From positions 1 to 30,351 of the forward strand of contig CALCQV010000140.1 in NCBI GenBank assembly GCA_937894795.1: DNA of 30,351 nucleotides, given 5' to 3'. Origin of the DNA: an uncultured Bacteroidales bacterium. GTDB taxonomy: Bacteria > Bacteroidota > Bacteroidia > Bacteroidales > Lentimicrobiaceae. Position 1 is the first letter of the stretch; each line of letters starts with the position of its first letter. Shown piece by piece: positions 6,946 to 16,802 of the stretch. The notes under the pieces are model-generated. The model was given only the letters and a program-made list of their open reading frames with translations, ran no database searches and was not told the DNA's origin. The position numbers and the translations under genes were made by a program.

Positions 6946-9792
6946 ATGAAATCATTTATAGACACCCTTGCCGATCACATTAATGAGGAATCATACAAAG
7001 GGAATGAGCTTTGTATTGTATTCCCAAATCGTCGAGCGGGTCTTTTCCTCAAAAGAAAACTAATCCCAACAAACGGCAAACCTCGTTGGATGCCACAGAT
7101 CTTATCGATTGAGGACTTTGTTTTTAGCATTAGCAAATTGAAAGAAGTTGATAATGTCACCTTATTGGCAACACTTTATAAGGCACACTGCATTATCAAT
7201 TCAAATCCAGTTTCATTCGACAATTTTATGAGTTGGGGAACTGAGATATTAAGAGATTTTGAAGAGGTTGACCAATACTTGTCAGATGCCGGATCTCTAT
7301 TCCATTATATAAGTGAAGCCAAGGAGATTGACGTATGGGAACCGGGTAAAGCTCAAACTGAATTTGAAAGTAATTATATCCGCTTCTTTGAATCTCTGGC
7401 TGATCATTATATTAATTTAAAGGAGATGCTGCTGGCAAAAAGCAGTGCTTATCAAGGATTGGCATGCCGTATAATTGCTGAAAATCCCTTTCACTATCTG
7501 AACTCAATACCCTGGAAGAAGGTAATCTTTGCCGGCTTCAATGCACTTACACCGGCACAAATTATCATGCTCAAATACCTGGTAAAGGAAAATAAAGCTG
7601 AGATCATCTTTGATGCTGAAGAGTATTATCTCAGCAATCCGCTTATGGAAGCAGGTTTATTCCTTAGAAAATACCAATCTGATAAAGGCTTGGGTGATTT
7701 TAAGAATGTAACTAACGAGTTTATAAGAAAAGACCGCAATGTCTATACGGTCGGAATCCCAGGGAATACAGGGCAGGCTCGTATCGCAGGAAAAATATTA
7801 AGCTCAATACCCGAAGATCAACATCATAATACCGCTGTAGTACTTGCTGATGAGTCGATGTTGTTACCATTGCTGAATTCATTGCCTACTGAGCTCAACA
7901 AGTTCAATGTTACAATGGGCTATCCGCTTCCTCAGGCTCCGCTCTATGCTCTGGCCGACAGTATCTTTCAGTTACATGTTAATGCCATATATGGATCATC
8001 CGGAATCCCCTCTTTCTATCACGGGGATGTAACTCGCGCTCTAAAGAATAATTTCTTAACCAGAATTATTGACTCTTCCATCATTAAAAGCCTTATTAAT
8101 GCAATAAAGAAAAATAATTACTCCTATATCACCCTTTCTGAAATAACAGCTCTGGAAGAAGCCTATAAGCAGACTCCAGATCAGAATAATGAGGTCAGCG
8201 TTGATGAAAATGCAAGCAATATACTCAGAGATGAAACGCTGCTAGTTCTGAACATCCTCTTTGCCAAACAATCTAGTGCTGTTTCTTTGCTTTCTTCCAT
8301 TAGCAGGATACTGGAACTGCTAAGGAAAACATATATTAATGAAGAGAATGCTTCAACAGATACTGAAGTACTGTATTGCCTCTATGATAAAATCAAAAAA
8401 TTGGAAGTGTGTCTCGTAAGTGAAGAAATTCATATAGAATCTCTCTTAACACTTCATAATTTCTTTCGGGAGATCGCTAACGGTACAAAGGTCCCATTTT
8501 ATGGTGAACCTCTGCAGGGAATTCAGATAATGGGAATGTTAGAGACAAGAGTACTCGACTTTGAAAATATAATATTGATATCTGTTAACGAAGATATCCT
8601 TCCATCATCCAAATCCAATAAATCATTCATCCCATTCGATATCCGACTGCAGTTCGGTTTACCGACACACCATGAACGACAGGCTGTATTTGCTTATCAT
8701 TTCTATCATTTGTTACAACGGTGCAACAAGGCATGGTTAGTGTATAATGAAGATGATAATAAACTTGGAGGGGGAGAAAAAAGTCGGCTTATTCAACAAC
8801 TTGAATGGGAACTCCCATCCAGGGGATTGGCAATCAAGAATTTGAACTTCTCTGAAAACAGGGGATCAAATACTGCAAAACCAATAGTCATCAGAAAAGA
8901 TGAGTCAATCCTACAGCGACTTCATGAAAAAGTATCCAGGGGAATTTCCTTTTCATCACTTAAAAAATATATCAATTGTCCCCTGTCGTTTTATTACTCC
9001 TATGTGTTGGGACTTGAAGAAACAGAAGAGGTGGAAGAAGATATTTCAGCCAGAAGCATTGGTACTATTCTTCATGCCATACTACAGGATCTTTATGAAC
9101 CTAAAGTGGGTAAAACCCAGGATGAAATGACTCTCCTATCAGCACTCAAACAAGTTGAATCACTTGTTGCCGTGAAAACCCGTTTCCATTTACCGGAACT
9201 TAAAATTGATTCCGGCAGGAATCTATTGTTCATAAAGGTTGCAGAAACATGGCTGCGTCGTTTTCTTGAAGATGAGCTGAAAGGAATAAAAGCAGCATCG
9301 GCACCGGTAATTGCGGGAATCGAATACAAGGTTATCAGGGAATTATCTATTGACGTTTCCGGCCTGCCTCAGGTAGTGGTAAGCCTATATGGAATGATTG
9401 ACAGAATAGACATTTATAAAGGCAATTTACGATTGATTGATTACAAAACAGGCAAGGTGGATGACAGAGATCTGAAAGTTGAATCTGCCGATGACCTTTT
9501 TGATCCGGAAAGATCGATGGATAAACAACTTCAGCTTTCATTCTATAAATACATAATTCAATCTGATCCAATTAGCAATGGCATAGAAATTATGCCGGGT
9601 ATAATATCATTCAGATCTCTGGGAAAGGGATTTATGTCGCTTAACTCTAATGTGAGCACTAGTGACTTTGAATCATGTCTAAAATCACTATTAAAAGAAA
9701 TATTCAATCCATCAATTGATTTTTACCAAATGGATATTAAGCACTGTAAATTCTGTAGCTATAAGCAAATTTGCAACAGAACAATTTTCTGA
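6946..9792 (+). CDS. addB: AddB-like PD-(D/E)XK nuclease with Fe-S cysteines
   Basis: This 948-residue protein has the layout of AddB, the nuclease subunit of AddAB recombination helicases. The N-terminus contains VFPNRRAGLFLKRKL, which sits where an ATP-binding motif would be but lacks the GKT/S core, so the helicase half is probably inactive. The C-terminal nuclease has the GTILHAIL histidine motif, the LIDYKTGK motif with Asp832 and Lys834, and QLSFYKY. Four cysteines, Cys678 and Cys934-x2-Cys937-x5-Cys943, fit the AddB-type 4Fe-4S staple. I chose ATG 6946; an in-frame GTG at 6922 lies within a small hairpin. The AddA helicase partner is not adjacent. The likely role is double-strand break repair by end resection. 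The symbol is by similarity. Confidence 0.82.
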   Translation: MKSFIDTLADHINEESYKGNELCIVFPNRRAGLFLKRKLIPTNGKPRWMPQILSIEDFVFSISKLKEVDNVTLLATLYKAHCIINSNPVSFDNFMSWGTEILRDFEEVDQYLSDAGSLFHYISEAKEIDVWEPGKAQTEFESNYIRFFESLADHYINLKEMLLAKSSAYQGLACRIIAENPFHYLNSIPWKKVIFAGFNALTPAQIIMLKYLVKENKAEIIFDAEEYYLSNPLMEAGLFLRKYQSDKGLGDFKNVTNEFIRKDRNVYTVGIPGNTGQARIAGKILSSIPEDQHHNTAVVLADESMLLPLLNSLPTELNKFNVTMGYPLPQAPLYALADSIFQLHVNAIYGSSGIPSFYHGDVTRALKNNFLTRIIDSSIIKSLINAIKKNNYSYITLSEITALEEAYKQTPDQNNEVSVDENASNILRDETLLVLNILFAKQSSAVSLLSSISRILELLRKTYINEENASTDTEVLYCLYDKIKKLEVCLVSEEIHIESLLTLHNFFREIANGTKVPFYGEPLQGIQIMGMLETRVLDFENIILISVNEDILPSSKSNKSFIPFDIRLQFGLPTHHERQAVFAYHFYHLLQRCNKAWLVYNEDDNKLGGGEKSRLIQQLEWELPSRGLAIKNLNFSENRGSNTAKPIVIRKDESILQRLHEKVSRGISFSSLKKYINCPLSFYYSYVLGLEETEEVEEDISARSIGTILHAILQDLYEPKVGKTQDEMTLLSALKQVESLVAVKTRFHLPELKIDSGRNLLFIKVAETWLRRFLEDELKGIKAASAPVIAGIEYKVIRELSIDVSGLPQVVVSLYGMIDRIDIYKGNLRLIDYKTGKVDDRDLKVESADDLFDPERSMDKQLQLSFYKYIIQSDPISNGIEIMPGIISFRSLGKGFMSLNSNVSTSDFESCLKSLLKEIFNPSIDFYQMDIKHCKFCSYKQICNRTIF

Positions 9793-9962
9793 AATTGCGG
9801 ATATTCAATCAGGTATTAAATATATCACATTGTCACTTTTAATTAATTTTATCCTGAAATCGTCATTTTTTATGCTTTATGGTGTTACTTAATTAAAGGT
9901 TTCATGATTAATGAAAAGCTTTCGGTAATCCTAATATTTTATATAATCTATAACTTTCCACG

Positions 9963-12900
9963 ATGAAAATTTTATCCGCAACTTCTCTCTTCATTGTAAT
10001 AATTCTAACACAAGTCTCAGTTTATAGCCAGGATACGCTAAAGGACTATAAGGCACATCCATATTGGATTGATATGATGCTTGATCCTGATGCCAATTTC
10101 TTTGAGACACAAAAGGCATTTAATGCTTATTGGGAGAATCGTGAAATGACAAGAGGCAATGGATTCAAAGCCTTCAAAAGATGGGAGTATTGGATGGGCC
10201 GGCAAGTATCACCTGAAGGGATTAAGCCTTCTCCACAACGTAATATCAATGCATTAAAATTACTGGCTAATAACAATCTGAATTCATCTGATCTTAAATC
10301 AGGCAGCAACAGTTCGGGCACACGATCAACACAAGCAAGCGGATCATGGACTTCTCTCGGCCCTGTAAATGTTCCCTCAGGTTATGACGGATATCGTGGT
10401 TTGGGAAGAGTAAATGCCATAGGATTCCACCCTACTGATCCAAATACCATTTATGCAGGTGCACCTGCCGGTGGCTTATGGGTAACCTATGATGGCGGTA
10501 GCACATGGACATGTCTGACAGACGCAATGCCGACACTTGGAATATCTTCCATTATAGTTGATTATTCCAATCCTGATATCGTTTATATTGGCACTGGTGA
10601 CCGCGATCATGGAGATGCGCCCGGTGCAGGAGTCTGGAAAAGTGAAAATGGTGGCTTGTCATTCCAACCATCAAATGTTAACATGACAACTGCCACTGTG
10701 GGCAAAATGGCAATCCATCCAACAAACCCCCTAATATTGATCGCGGCTACGAGCAGTGGACTTTTCCGGACAATAGATGGTGGATTAACCTGGGCAAACG
10801 TTGCTACCGGCAATTTTAAGGATGTTGTACTAAAACCTGGTGATCCAAATATCGTTTATGCAACCCGTAATGGAAACTTTTACAGATCAACCGACAATGG
10901 AGTATCTTTTAGTCAAATAACCAATGGATTACCAACTGCATACCGGGGGGCAATAGCAGTATCCCCTGCTAATCCATCAATAGTGTATTTCTGGATTACC
11001 AACAGTGATTCCTTTAAAGGAGTCTATCGTTCCACAGATAATGGGCTATCTTTTACAGTACAATCAACAACTCCAAATATTATGAGCTGGAATTGTGATG
11101 GCGGTGACGGAGGCCAGGCATGGTACGATCTGGATATTGCAGCCGATCCTTTAAATGCTGATATTATATATGGTGGCGGTGTTAACTGCTTTAAATCACA
11201 AGATGGCGGAATTACCTGGTCCATTAACTCTCATTGGTGGGGTGACTGCGGTGTACCCTCTGTTCATGCTGATCTGCACGTTTTGGAATATAATCCAATT
11301 AATAACAGAATGTTTGCCGGGAATGACGGTGGTGTTTATTGGACAGACAACGGCGGCACATCGTGGACAGAAATCAGCAATGGCCTCATTATAAGCCAGG
11401 CATATAAAATAGGTCAAAGTGCTACAAATAAAGATTTTGTAATCAATGGTTACCAGGATAATGGGACATCTACATATATCGGAACTGATTGGGCTAATCT
11501 TAATGGTGGGGATGGAATGGAATGCGCATACGATCCTACTGACAATACCTACAGTTACTCAACTCTCTATTATGGCCCTGTTTATCGTCATCCCAATCTT
11601 GGTTATGACGGCGTAATTGCCGGTGAAGACGTGAACGGTATTAATGAAAGTGGTGCATGGGTTACTCCTTTTCTAATTGACCATAATGATGGAAATATTA
11701 TGTTTATTGGATATGATAATATATGGCGCAGCACCAACATCAAGACGGCTAATACTGCAAATGTCATATGGACAAAAATATCAAATCTGAATGTAGACAA
11801 TTTTGACCAGATGGCACAATCATACGCTAACACCAATATTCTCTATGCTGCAAATGACAATACCCTTTACCGGAGTGACAATATAAAAGGCACTACTGTA
11901 ACATGGACAGACCTTACTGCAACTTTGCCATTATCGAATATTATTACAGCTATTGAAACAAATCCGCTTGACGAAAACATTGTATACCTCGTTCAGCAAA
12001 ATCACGTATATAAATCAGTCAATAAAGGACAATCATGGACAGATCTCACCTTGAATCTACCTGATGTTCAGATGCATACTCTTGTGTGTTATCATAATAG
12101 CAGTGAGGGCTTATACTTGGGTACGGATATTGGTGTTTTTTATCGTGATAGTGTAAATACCCAATGGATTCAATATTCTGATGGATTACCGGCTGCTGTC
12201 TGGATTACCGAGCTTGAAATATATTATGATCCTGACGGACAAGAATATGATGTTTTGCGTGCCGGTACCTTTGGACGTGGTTTGTGGTCCTCCCCTCTCA
12301 TAAATACATCTTCACCGGAACCGGCATCGGCAATAACCGGACCTACCAACGTCTGTCAAGGACAAACACAAGTACTTTATAGCATTGATCCAATCTTGAA
12401 TGCCACATCCTATGTGTGGACAATTCCTGCCGGTTCAACAGGCAGTAGCAATACCAACAGTATATATATTGACTTTGGCTCATCAGCAAGTTCCGGTGAA
12501 ATAAGTGTATACGGCATCAATGCTTATGGGAATGGAACGCCCTCCTCAATTCCTGTCATAATTTCTCAACTACCTTTTGAAGCCGGAATAATAGATGGAC
12601 CAACATCTGTATGTGAAGGTCAGAGTGGTGTTGTTTATTTTGTTTCTGAGATACCCAATGCTACATCCTACTTATGGACCTTACCCCCGGGAGCAGTAAT
12701 GAACAGCTCAACAAACAGTATTACTGTCGATTTTATGTCTGCCGATAACGGCAATATTACCGTTTGTGGTGTAAATGATTGTGGTAGTGGAGAAGAATCG
12801 TCACTTCCCATAACAGTTAACCCAAAACCAGTAACTCCTGTAATTACGCAAAATGGGCATGACCTATTTTCTGATGCACCTTCAGGCAACCAATGGTATG

Positions 12901-13286
12901 ATGAGAATGGTCTGATACCCGGAGCTATCTCCCCAAGCTATGTTGTAACCTGGGATGGTGACTATTACACTATCGTAACATTGAATTCTTGCAGTTCTGA
13001 TCCTTCAAACATCCTTCACGTGATAGTATCAGATATCAATTTGCCTAATTCCGCAAATTCTATAGCAATATATCCGAATCCTGTCACATATGATCTCATT
13101 ATAGAGAAAAAAGGAAATGTTGATGAATTAAGTTATTGGATTTACAATTCAACCGGCTCCCTTGTTGCAGAAGGCAATATAACTGAAAGAGGAACTATTG
13201 ATACACATCATTTTGCCTCCGGCCTCTACCTGGTCAAGTTAATTCATAATGATAATCCGGAATACAGGAAAATAATCAAAGAATAA
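9963..13286 (+). CDS. Type IX-secreted sortilin/BNR-repeat protein with PKD-like domains
   Basis: This 1107-residue protein has a signal peptide (residues 1-22, ending in YSQ). Residues about 145-770 contain many BNR/sortilin-type repeats such as TYDGGSTWTCL, SENGGLSF and TIDGGLTWANV, which form beta-propellers. Two related PKD-like domains follow, recognisable from GPTNVCQGQ and GPTSVCEGQ (about 790-970) with paired cysteines. The last 75 residues are a type A sorting domain for type IX secretion (IAIYPNPVTYDLIIEKK to the end), so the protein should be delivered to the cell surface or medium. The function could be glycan binding or hydrolysis, or adhesion; I see no clear catalytic signature. 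It stands alone, about 170 bases after the AddB-like gene, and a strong hairpin follows its end. Confidence 0.9.
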   Translation: MKILSATSLFIVIILTQVSVYSQDTLKDYKAHPYWIDMMLDPDANFFETQKAFNAYWENREMTRGNGFKAFKRWEYWMGRQVSPEGIKPSPQRNINALKLLANNNLNSSDLKSGSNSSGTRSTQASGSWTSLGPVNVPSGYDGYRGLGRVNAIGFHPTDPNTIYAGAPAGGLWVTYDGGSTWTCLTDAMPTLGISSIIVDYSNPDIVYIGTGDRDHGDAPGAGVWKSENGGLSFQPSNVNMTTATVGKMAIHPTNPLILIAATSSGLFRTIDGGLTWANVATGNFKDVVLKPGDPNIVYATRNGNFYRSTDNGVSFSQITNGLPTAYRGAIAVSPANPSIVYFWITNSDSFKGVYRSTDNGLSFTVQSTTPNIMSWNCDGGDGGQAWYDLDIAADPLNADIIYGGGVNCFKSQDGGITWSINSHWWGDCGVPSVHADLHVLEYNPINNRMFAGNDGGVYWTDNGGTSWTEISNGLIISQAYKIGQSATNKDFVINGYQDNGTSTYIGTDWANLNGGDGMECAYDPTDNTYSYSTLYYGPVYRHPNLGYDGVIAGEDVNGINESGAWVTPFLIDHNDGNIMFIGYDNIWRSTNIKTANTANVIWTKISNLNVDNFDQMAQSYANTNILYAANDNTLYRSDNIKGTTVTWTDLTATLPLSNIITAIETNPLDENIVYLVQQNHVYKSVNKGQSWTDLTLNLPDVQMHTLVCYHNSSEGLYLGTDIGVFYRDSVNTQWIQYSDGLPAAVWITELEIYYDPDGQEYDVLRAGTFGRGLWSSPLINTSSPEPASAITGPTNVCQGQTQVLYSIDPILNATSYVWTIPAGSTGSSNTNSIYIDFGSSASSGEISVYGINAYGNGTPSSIPVIISQLPFEAGIIDGPTSVCEGQSGVVYFVSEIPNATSYLWTLPPGAVMNSSTNSITVDFMSADNGNITVCGVNDCGSGEESSLPITVNPKPVTPVITQNGHDLFSDAPSGNQWYDENGLIPGAISPSYVVTWDGDYYTIVTLNSCSSDPSNILHVIVSDINLPNSANSIAIYPNPVTYDLIIEKKGNVDELSYWIYNSTGSLVAEGNITERGTIDTHHFASGLYLVKLIHNDNPEYRKIIKE

Positions 13287-13319
13287 AAAGTTTCATCTCC
13301 TACTTATACAGGTAATAAA

Positions 13320-13378
13320 AAAAATTGAGTGCTATGTCAACGGAAATGTAAACTCCAGATACATAGCACTCAATTTTT
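13320..13378. terminator. Bidirectional terminator (18-bp inverted repeat)
   Basis: AAAAATTGAGTGCTATGT (13320-13337) is perfectly complementary to 13361-13378, with a 23-base loop. A-runs before and T-runs after the stem give U-tails on both strands. It lies between two convergent genes and probably ends both transcripts. The loop is longer than usual for intrinsic terminators. Confidence 0.8.
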
Positions 13379-13423
13379 AATCGTCAAATTTATATCTGAC
13401 AGTGCTTATTCAAATGACAATGA

Positions 13424-15784
13424 TTATTCAAAAACTATCTTCATTTCAACGCGTCTGTTTTTCTGTCGTCCGGCAGATGTTTTATTGTCAGCAATTGGCA
13501 TTTCCTGTCCGAACCACTCCGCTTTAATTTTAAACTCAGGAACGCCTTGACCAATAAGATAATCCTTAACTGCCTGGGCTCTGTTCTTTGAAAGTTCCAT
13601 ATTCCCGGCAGGAGTACCGGTATTATCGGTATGGCCTGAAAGTAGTACTTTCCAACCTTCCTTAGTTTTCAAGAGCTGTGCCAACTCATTTAATGAAGCA
13701 TAGGAAACTGCCTTGATTACAGCTTTACCGGTTTCAAATTCCAGGTTGGAGAATGCTCTGTCAATAATGGCTTTCTCTTCCTTCTTTATTTCAGGGCAAC
13801 CATTGTTCTCTTTAACTCCCGCAGTATAGGGGCATAGGTCTATACCATCGTGAATACCATCACCATCGGTATCCGGACAGCCATCAAACTCAGCGGGGCC
13901 GGCAGTTGCCGGGCATTTGTCCAGTTCATCTGCTATACCATCCTTATCATAGTCGGCAAATGGACATCCATCATATTCAGGCTTACCTGCCTGATCAGGA
14001 CATTTGTCATCACTATCTTTTATGCCATCACCGTCTCTGTCAGGACATCCTTTCATTTTCTCAGTGCCTGGTTGATCAGGGCACTCATCCAATGGATCTA
14101 TAATACCATCCCCATCGGCATCGGGGCATCCACCCAATGCTTCAGGACCGGCATAATCCGGACATTTGTCGTTCTTATCGGCAATGCCGTCACCATCCCT
14201 GTCAGGGCATCCATTTAACTCAACCAATCCCTTTTCTGACGGACATTCGTCCTTATCGTCTGTAATTCCGTCGCCATCAGAGTCAGGACATCCTTTCTGT
14301 TCCCAAATTCCCGGAACATCAGGACACATATCCAGTTTATCGCTAATCTCATCTTTATCCCTGTCGCGCTCTACATGTCTGAAAATCGGAATTTTAAGCA
14401 TAACATAGGCATCTGCATTAAAAGTCTTCGATGCGAGGTTATTGGTAATTATGCTATTTGAACCTATCCATACCGGCCCCAATCTTAAAGCCATTCCGGC
14501 TCTGAACCTTCCAAACTCATCAGCTTGCATGGGCAATGCAGCACCAAACCACTTATGATCATATCGGGGTGTAAGGCTGAATGATGTATAATTGTGTGTT
14601 TTACTTACAATGTCAGTACTTCTTCTCAGTGCCAGGTATGGGCTGAAATTAACATAGAAACCCTTACCGATATTATAATCAGCCTGAATACTTAATGCAG
14701 TGGGCATGCGCATAAGGAAAGTTTCATGCACTCCGGCAGATAGTCCGAACCTGTTAATTAATGTATCATTTAAATCTTTAACACTTTCAATTTCTACCTG
14801 TGTTAAATCCCAATTCCTTACATCGGCTTTAAAGTCTTGGCTGTTAAATCCCTTGGTATATTTAACCCTGCCCAAATCAAGCAATGAAACTCCTATTCTT
14901 AACAAATACTTATCCTGGTCAGGTCGAAGCAAACCCTTGCGCCCATCCATATTATATTTATGGTTCTCAATATTGGGCCTGTATTCGTAGACAAATCCTA
15001 AATCCATTCCAATTCCGGGATCAGAAATATAATCGAATGGATCAAAATCTTCACTGTCCAAATTTCCTGAAAGCCCATAATTAAAATCACTCTGGAAGAG
15101 TGAAAGAGTATCCTGCCCATCAAGACGGAAACTAAGGTTATTGACAAAAACATATCCTGCAGCAATACCCTGCAAGTATTTAAGCGTAAGTCCGCCTTTC
15201 AGGAAATGCTTTTCTGACTTCAGAGGGATGACATTCGCATAGGTTACACCAAACTCTGACCAGATGCTTGCCTGTATGCTCAGGTTCTCATTGGTTAATG
15301 TTCTATTTATCAGTGGTGCATAATCAAAATTCTCAGCTAAAAGACGGGCGAAGTCCTCAGTAACATTATCAAAATTAGATACACCTCTGATTCGCATAGA
15401 AACGGCAAGTGCACTATAATCTGACAAGTTGACCATAAAAGACGGCATAAACATAACGGCTTTTATCAAACCTGTTTTATCTTCACCATTGTAATGCTGA
15501 TAAATATAATCGTTTCCGAATTGTTCCTCTTCCCACAGTGAAGGCCTGAAAATGGCTTCCCTCCTGATAGCAAGAAAATTGTTGGAAGCAGAGAAATCGC
15601 CTCCAAATAACACCATATCGAAATTATACCTTGAATCGGCAATGGATGCAGGTTGAATAGCAAGACCACTTACCCCCGCATAATTACTTTGTGTGAAGGG
15701 CATAAACTCCTGTCCTAAGGAATCATTAACCCTGAAGATGAGGATACTAATAAGAAGTGTTACCAGAAAGATTGCTTTTTTCAT
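13424..15784 (-). CDS. OmpA-family outer membrane protein with DUF5723-like barrel and TSP3 repeats
   Basis: This 786-residue protein has a signal peptide (about residues 1-24, ending in LGQ). The region to about residue 470 is a DUF5723-like beta-barrel segment with repeated aromatic strands. Seven thrombospondin type-3 repeats of the form DxDGDGIxDxxDxCPxxxG..GCP follow; these bind calcium and act as a stiff spacer. The last 130 residues are an OmpA C-terminal domain (LSGHTDNTGTPAGN and LSKNRAQAVKDYL), which binds peptidoglycan. The protein therefore should link the outer membrane to the cell wall. It is convergent with the secreted BNR protein and divergent from the DUF302 gene. Periodic DNA at 13800-14370 reflects the coding repeats. 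The assignment of the N-terminal barrel is from memory of the family pattern. Confidence 0.9.
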   Translation of the reverse strand: MKKAIFLVTLLISILIFRVNDSLGQEFMPFTQSNYAGVSGLAIQPASIADSRYNFDMVLFGGDFSASNNFLAIRREAIFRPSLWEEEQFGNDYIYQHYNGEDKTGLIKAVMFMPSFMVNLSDYSALAVSMRIRGVSNFDNVTEDFARLLAENFDYAPLINRTLTNENLSIQASIWSEFGVTYANVIPLKSEKHFLKGGLTLKYLQGIAAGYVFVNNLSFRLDGQDTLSLFQSDFNYGLSGNLDSEDFDPFDYISDPGIGMDLGFVYEYRPNIENHKYNMDGRKGLLRPDQDKYLLRIGVSLLDLGRVKYTKGFNSQDFKADVRNWDLTQVEIESVKDLNDTLINRFGLSAGVHETFLMRMPTALSIQADYNIGKGFYVNFSPYLALRRSTDIVSKTHNYTSFSLTPRYDHKWFGAALPMQADEFGRFRAGMALRLGPVWIGSNSIITNNLASKTFNADAYVMLKIPIFRHVERDRDKDEISDKLDMCPDVPGIWEQKGCPDSDGDGITDDKDECPSEKGLVELNGCPDRDGDGIADKNDKCPDYAGPEALGGCPDADGDGIIDPLDECPDQPGTEKMKGCPDRDGDGIKDSDDKCPDQAGKPEYDGCPFADYDKDGIADELDKCPATAGPAEFDGCPDTDGDGIHDGIDLCPYTAGVKENNGCPEIKKEEKAIIDRAFSNLEFETGKAVIKAVSYASLNELAQLLKTKEGWKVLLSGHTDNTGTPAGNMELSKNRAQAVKDYLIGQGVPEFKIKAEWFGQEMPIADNKTSAGRQKNRRVEMKIVFE

Positions 15785-16005
15785 CGACTTGATTTTTTAG
15801 GTTGAATGCAATGGGGTTTGTAGAAGAAAATTGCCTGTAAATTAATGATTTCTTCGTACTGAAATCAAACTATGAATGGAAAGAAATTAACAAGTTGTTG
15901 GTGATAATTTATTGCATTAAACCATCATTTGAACATTAACACATATAGGTGGTTTATATAGGCCAACAAACGAATTTTTCTATTTATCAAATACAATAAA
16001 CTGCC

Positions 16006-16479
16006 ATGAAAATTAAATTTCTGCTTGCTTTATTAATACTATTTCCAGGAATTATGACAACTGCCCAAAATGCAAATAATGAAAATCATTCAGTAATGAT
16101 TGAAAGTCAAAGCAAATATGGTTTTTCTGAAACAGTCGACCTTCTTTCAAAGGCCATTGTTGAAAATGGCTGGAAAGTAACTATTACCCATGATTTACAG
16201 GAAACCATGAAGAAGAATGGTAAAGAGGTATTACCTGTAAAAGTTATTGAGCTTTGCAATCCCGGCCTGGCATTTCAAATCCTTTCAAAAGACAATCTGC
16301 GCAGTGCTTCGCCGATGTTGCCATGCCGTCTTTCAGTCTATGAGAAGTCAGATGGCAGTACCTGGATTTCACGTATGAATGCTCCTGCTTTCGCCGATAT
16401 GATAGGTGGGGATGCTGCTAAAACAATTATTAGCGCCTTTAATCAAGCGGAAGAATTTGTGAGACTAGTAAGCAAATAA
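16006..16479 (+). CDS. Exported DUF302 family protein
   Basis: This 157-residue protein has a signal peptide (residues 1-21, ending in TTAQ) and a single DUF302 domain. The domain is recognisable from SKYGFSETVDLLSKAIVENGW near the start and the later LCNPGLAFQIL and MLPCRLSVYEK segments. DUF302 proteins are small alpha/beta proteins, often in the periplasm, of unknown biochemical function; some are linked to redox or thiol chemistry. Two cysteines are present in the mature protein, in LCNP and LPCR, positions often kept in the family. The gene stands alone, divergent from the OmpA gene across about 220 bases, and a nested hairpin follows its stop. No operon partner is visible, so no further role can be proposed. 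Confidence 0.85.
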   Translation: MKIKFLLALLILFPGIMTTAQNANNENHSVMIESQSKYGFSETVDLLSKAIVENGWKVTITHDLQETMKKNGKEVLPVKVIELCNPGLAFQILSKDNLRSASPMLPCRLSVYEKSDGSTWISRMNAPAFADMIGGDAAKTIISAFNQAEEFVRLVSK

Positions 16480-16502
16480 TGAAATGTTGGTAAACAACTC
16501 AT

Positions 16503-16549
16503 CCCGGTAAAGGATTTTTAGAAACATTTCTAAAATTACTTCTACCGGG
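16503..16549 (+). terminator. Nested hairpin after the DUF302 gene
   Basis: CCCGGTA (16503-16509) pairs perfectly with TACCGGG (16543-16549), and an inner TTTTAGAA (16516-16523) pairs with TTCTAAAA (16528-16535). A short T-rich stretch follows. It probably ends the DUF302 transcript and may also serve the convergent dodecin gene. Confidence 0.55.
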
Positions 16550-16582
16550 TATTTGTGTTAAAGTCAATTCTTAGTAAGCAGT

Positions 16583-16786
16583 TTAACTCAATACTTCAAA
16601 GGTGATTTTAGCCGTTACCCTGAATTCTGTAACCTTGGCATCATTCACCACGGCACTCATGTCCTGAATGTATACTGAGCGAATACCCTTTACTGTTTTT
16701 GCTGCGACTTTTACAGCTTCTTTAGTTGCTTCTTCCCAGCTCTTTTCAGAAGAGGAGAGAATTTCAATTACTTTAAGAACTGCCAT
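16583..16786 (-). CDS. Dodecin (flavin-storage protein)
   Basis: This 67-residue protein matches the dodecin family in length and in the pattern VLKVIEILSSSEKSWEEATKEA followed by KGIRSVYIQDM and a long VTAKITFEVL strand. Dodecins assemble into hollow dodecamers that bind FMN or related flavins in stacked pairs and are thought to store or protect them. The aromatic residue at the flavin-stacking position, usually tryptophan, appears here as Tyr39. It begins 16 bases after the YidB-like gene on the same strand and the two are probably one transcript. The family call is strong; the bound cofactor is not certain because of the tyrosine. Confidence 0.9.
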   Translation of the reverse strand: MAVLKVIEILSSSEKSWEEATKEAVKVAAKTVKGIRSVYIQDMSAVVNDAKVTEFRVTAKITFEVLS

Positions 16787-16802
16787 AACCTTTAACTTAA
16801 TT

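Noticed and set aside
9900..9922. TTTCAT/ATGAAA hairpin and adjoining AAAGCTTT palindrome upstream of the secreted BNR gene
   Set aside because: The stems are short and AT-rich in an AT-rich leader, so they are likely chance.
13850..14218. A 122-residue plus-strand frame antisense to the TSP3 repeats, and the repeat-like DNA there
   Set aside because: It mirrors the repeated coding sequence of the OmpA protein. The periodicity is explained by the seven calcium-binding repeats, so it is neither a gene nor a CRISPR array.
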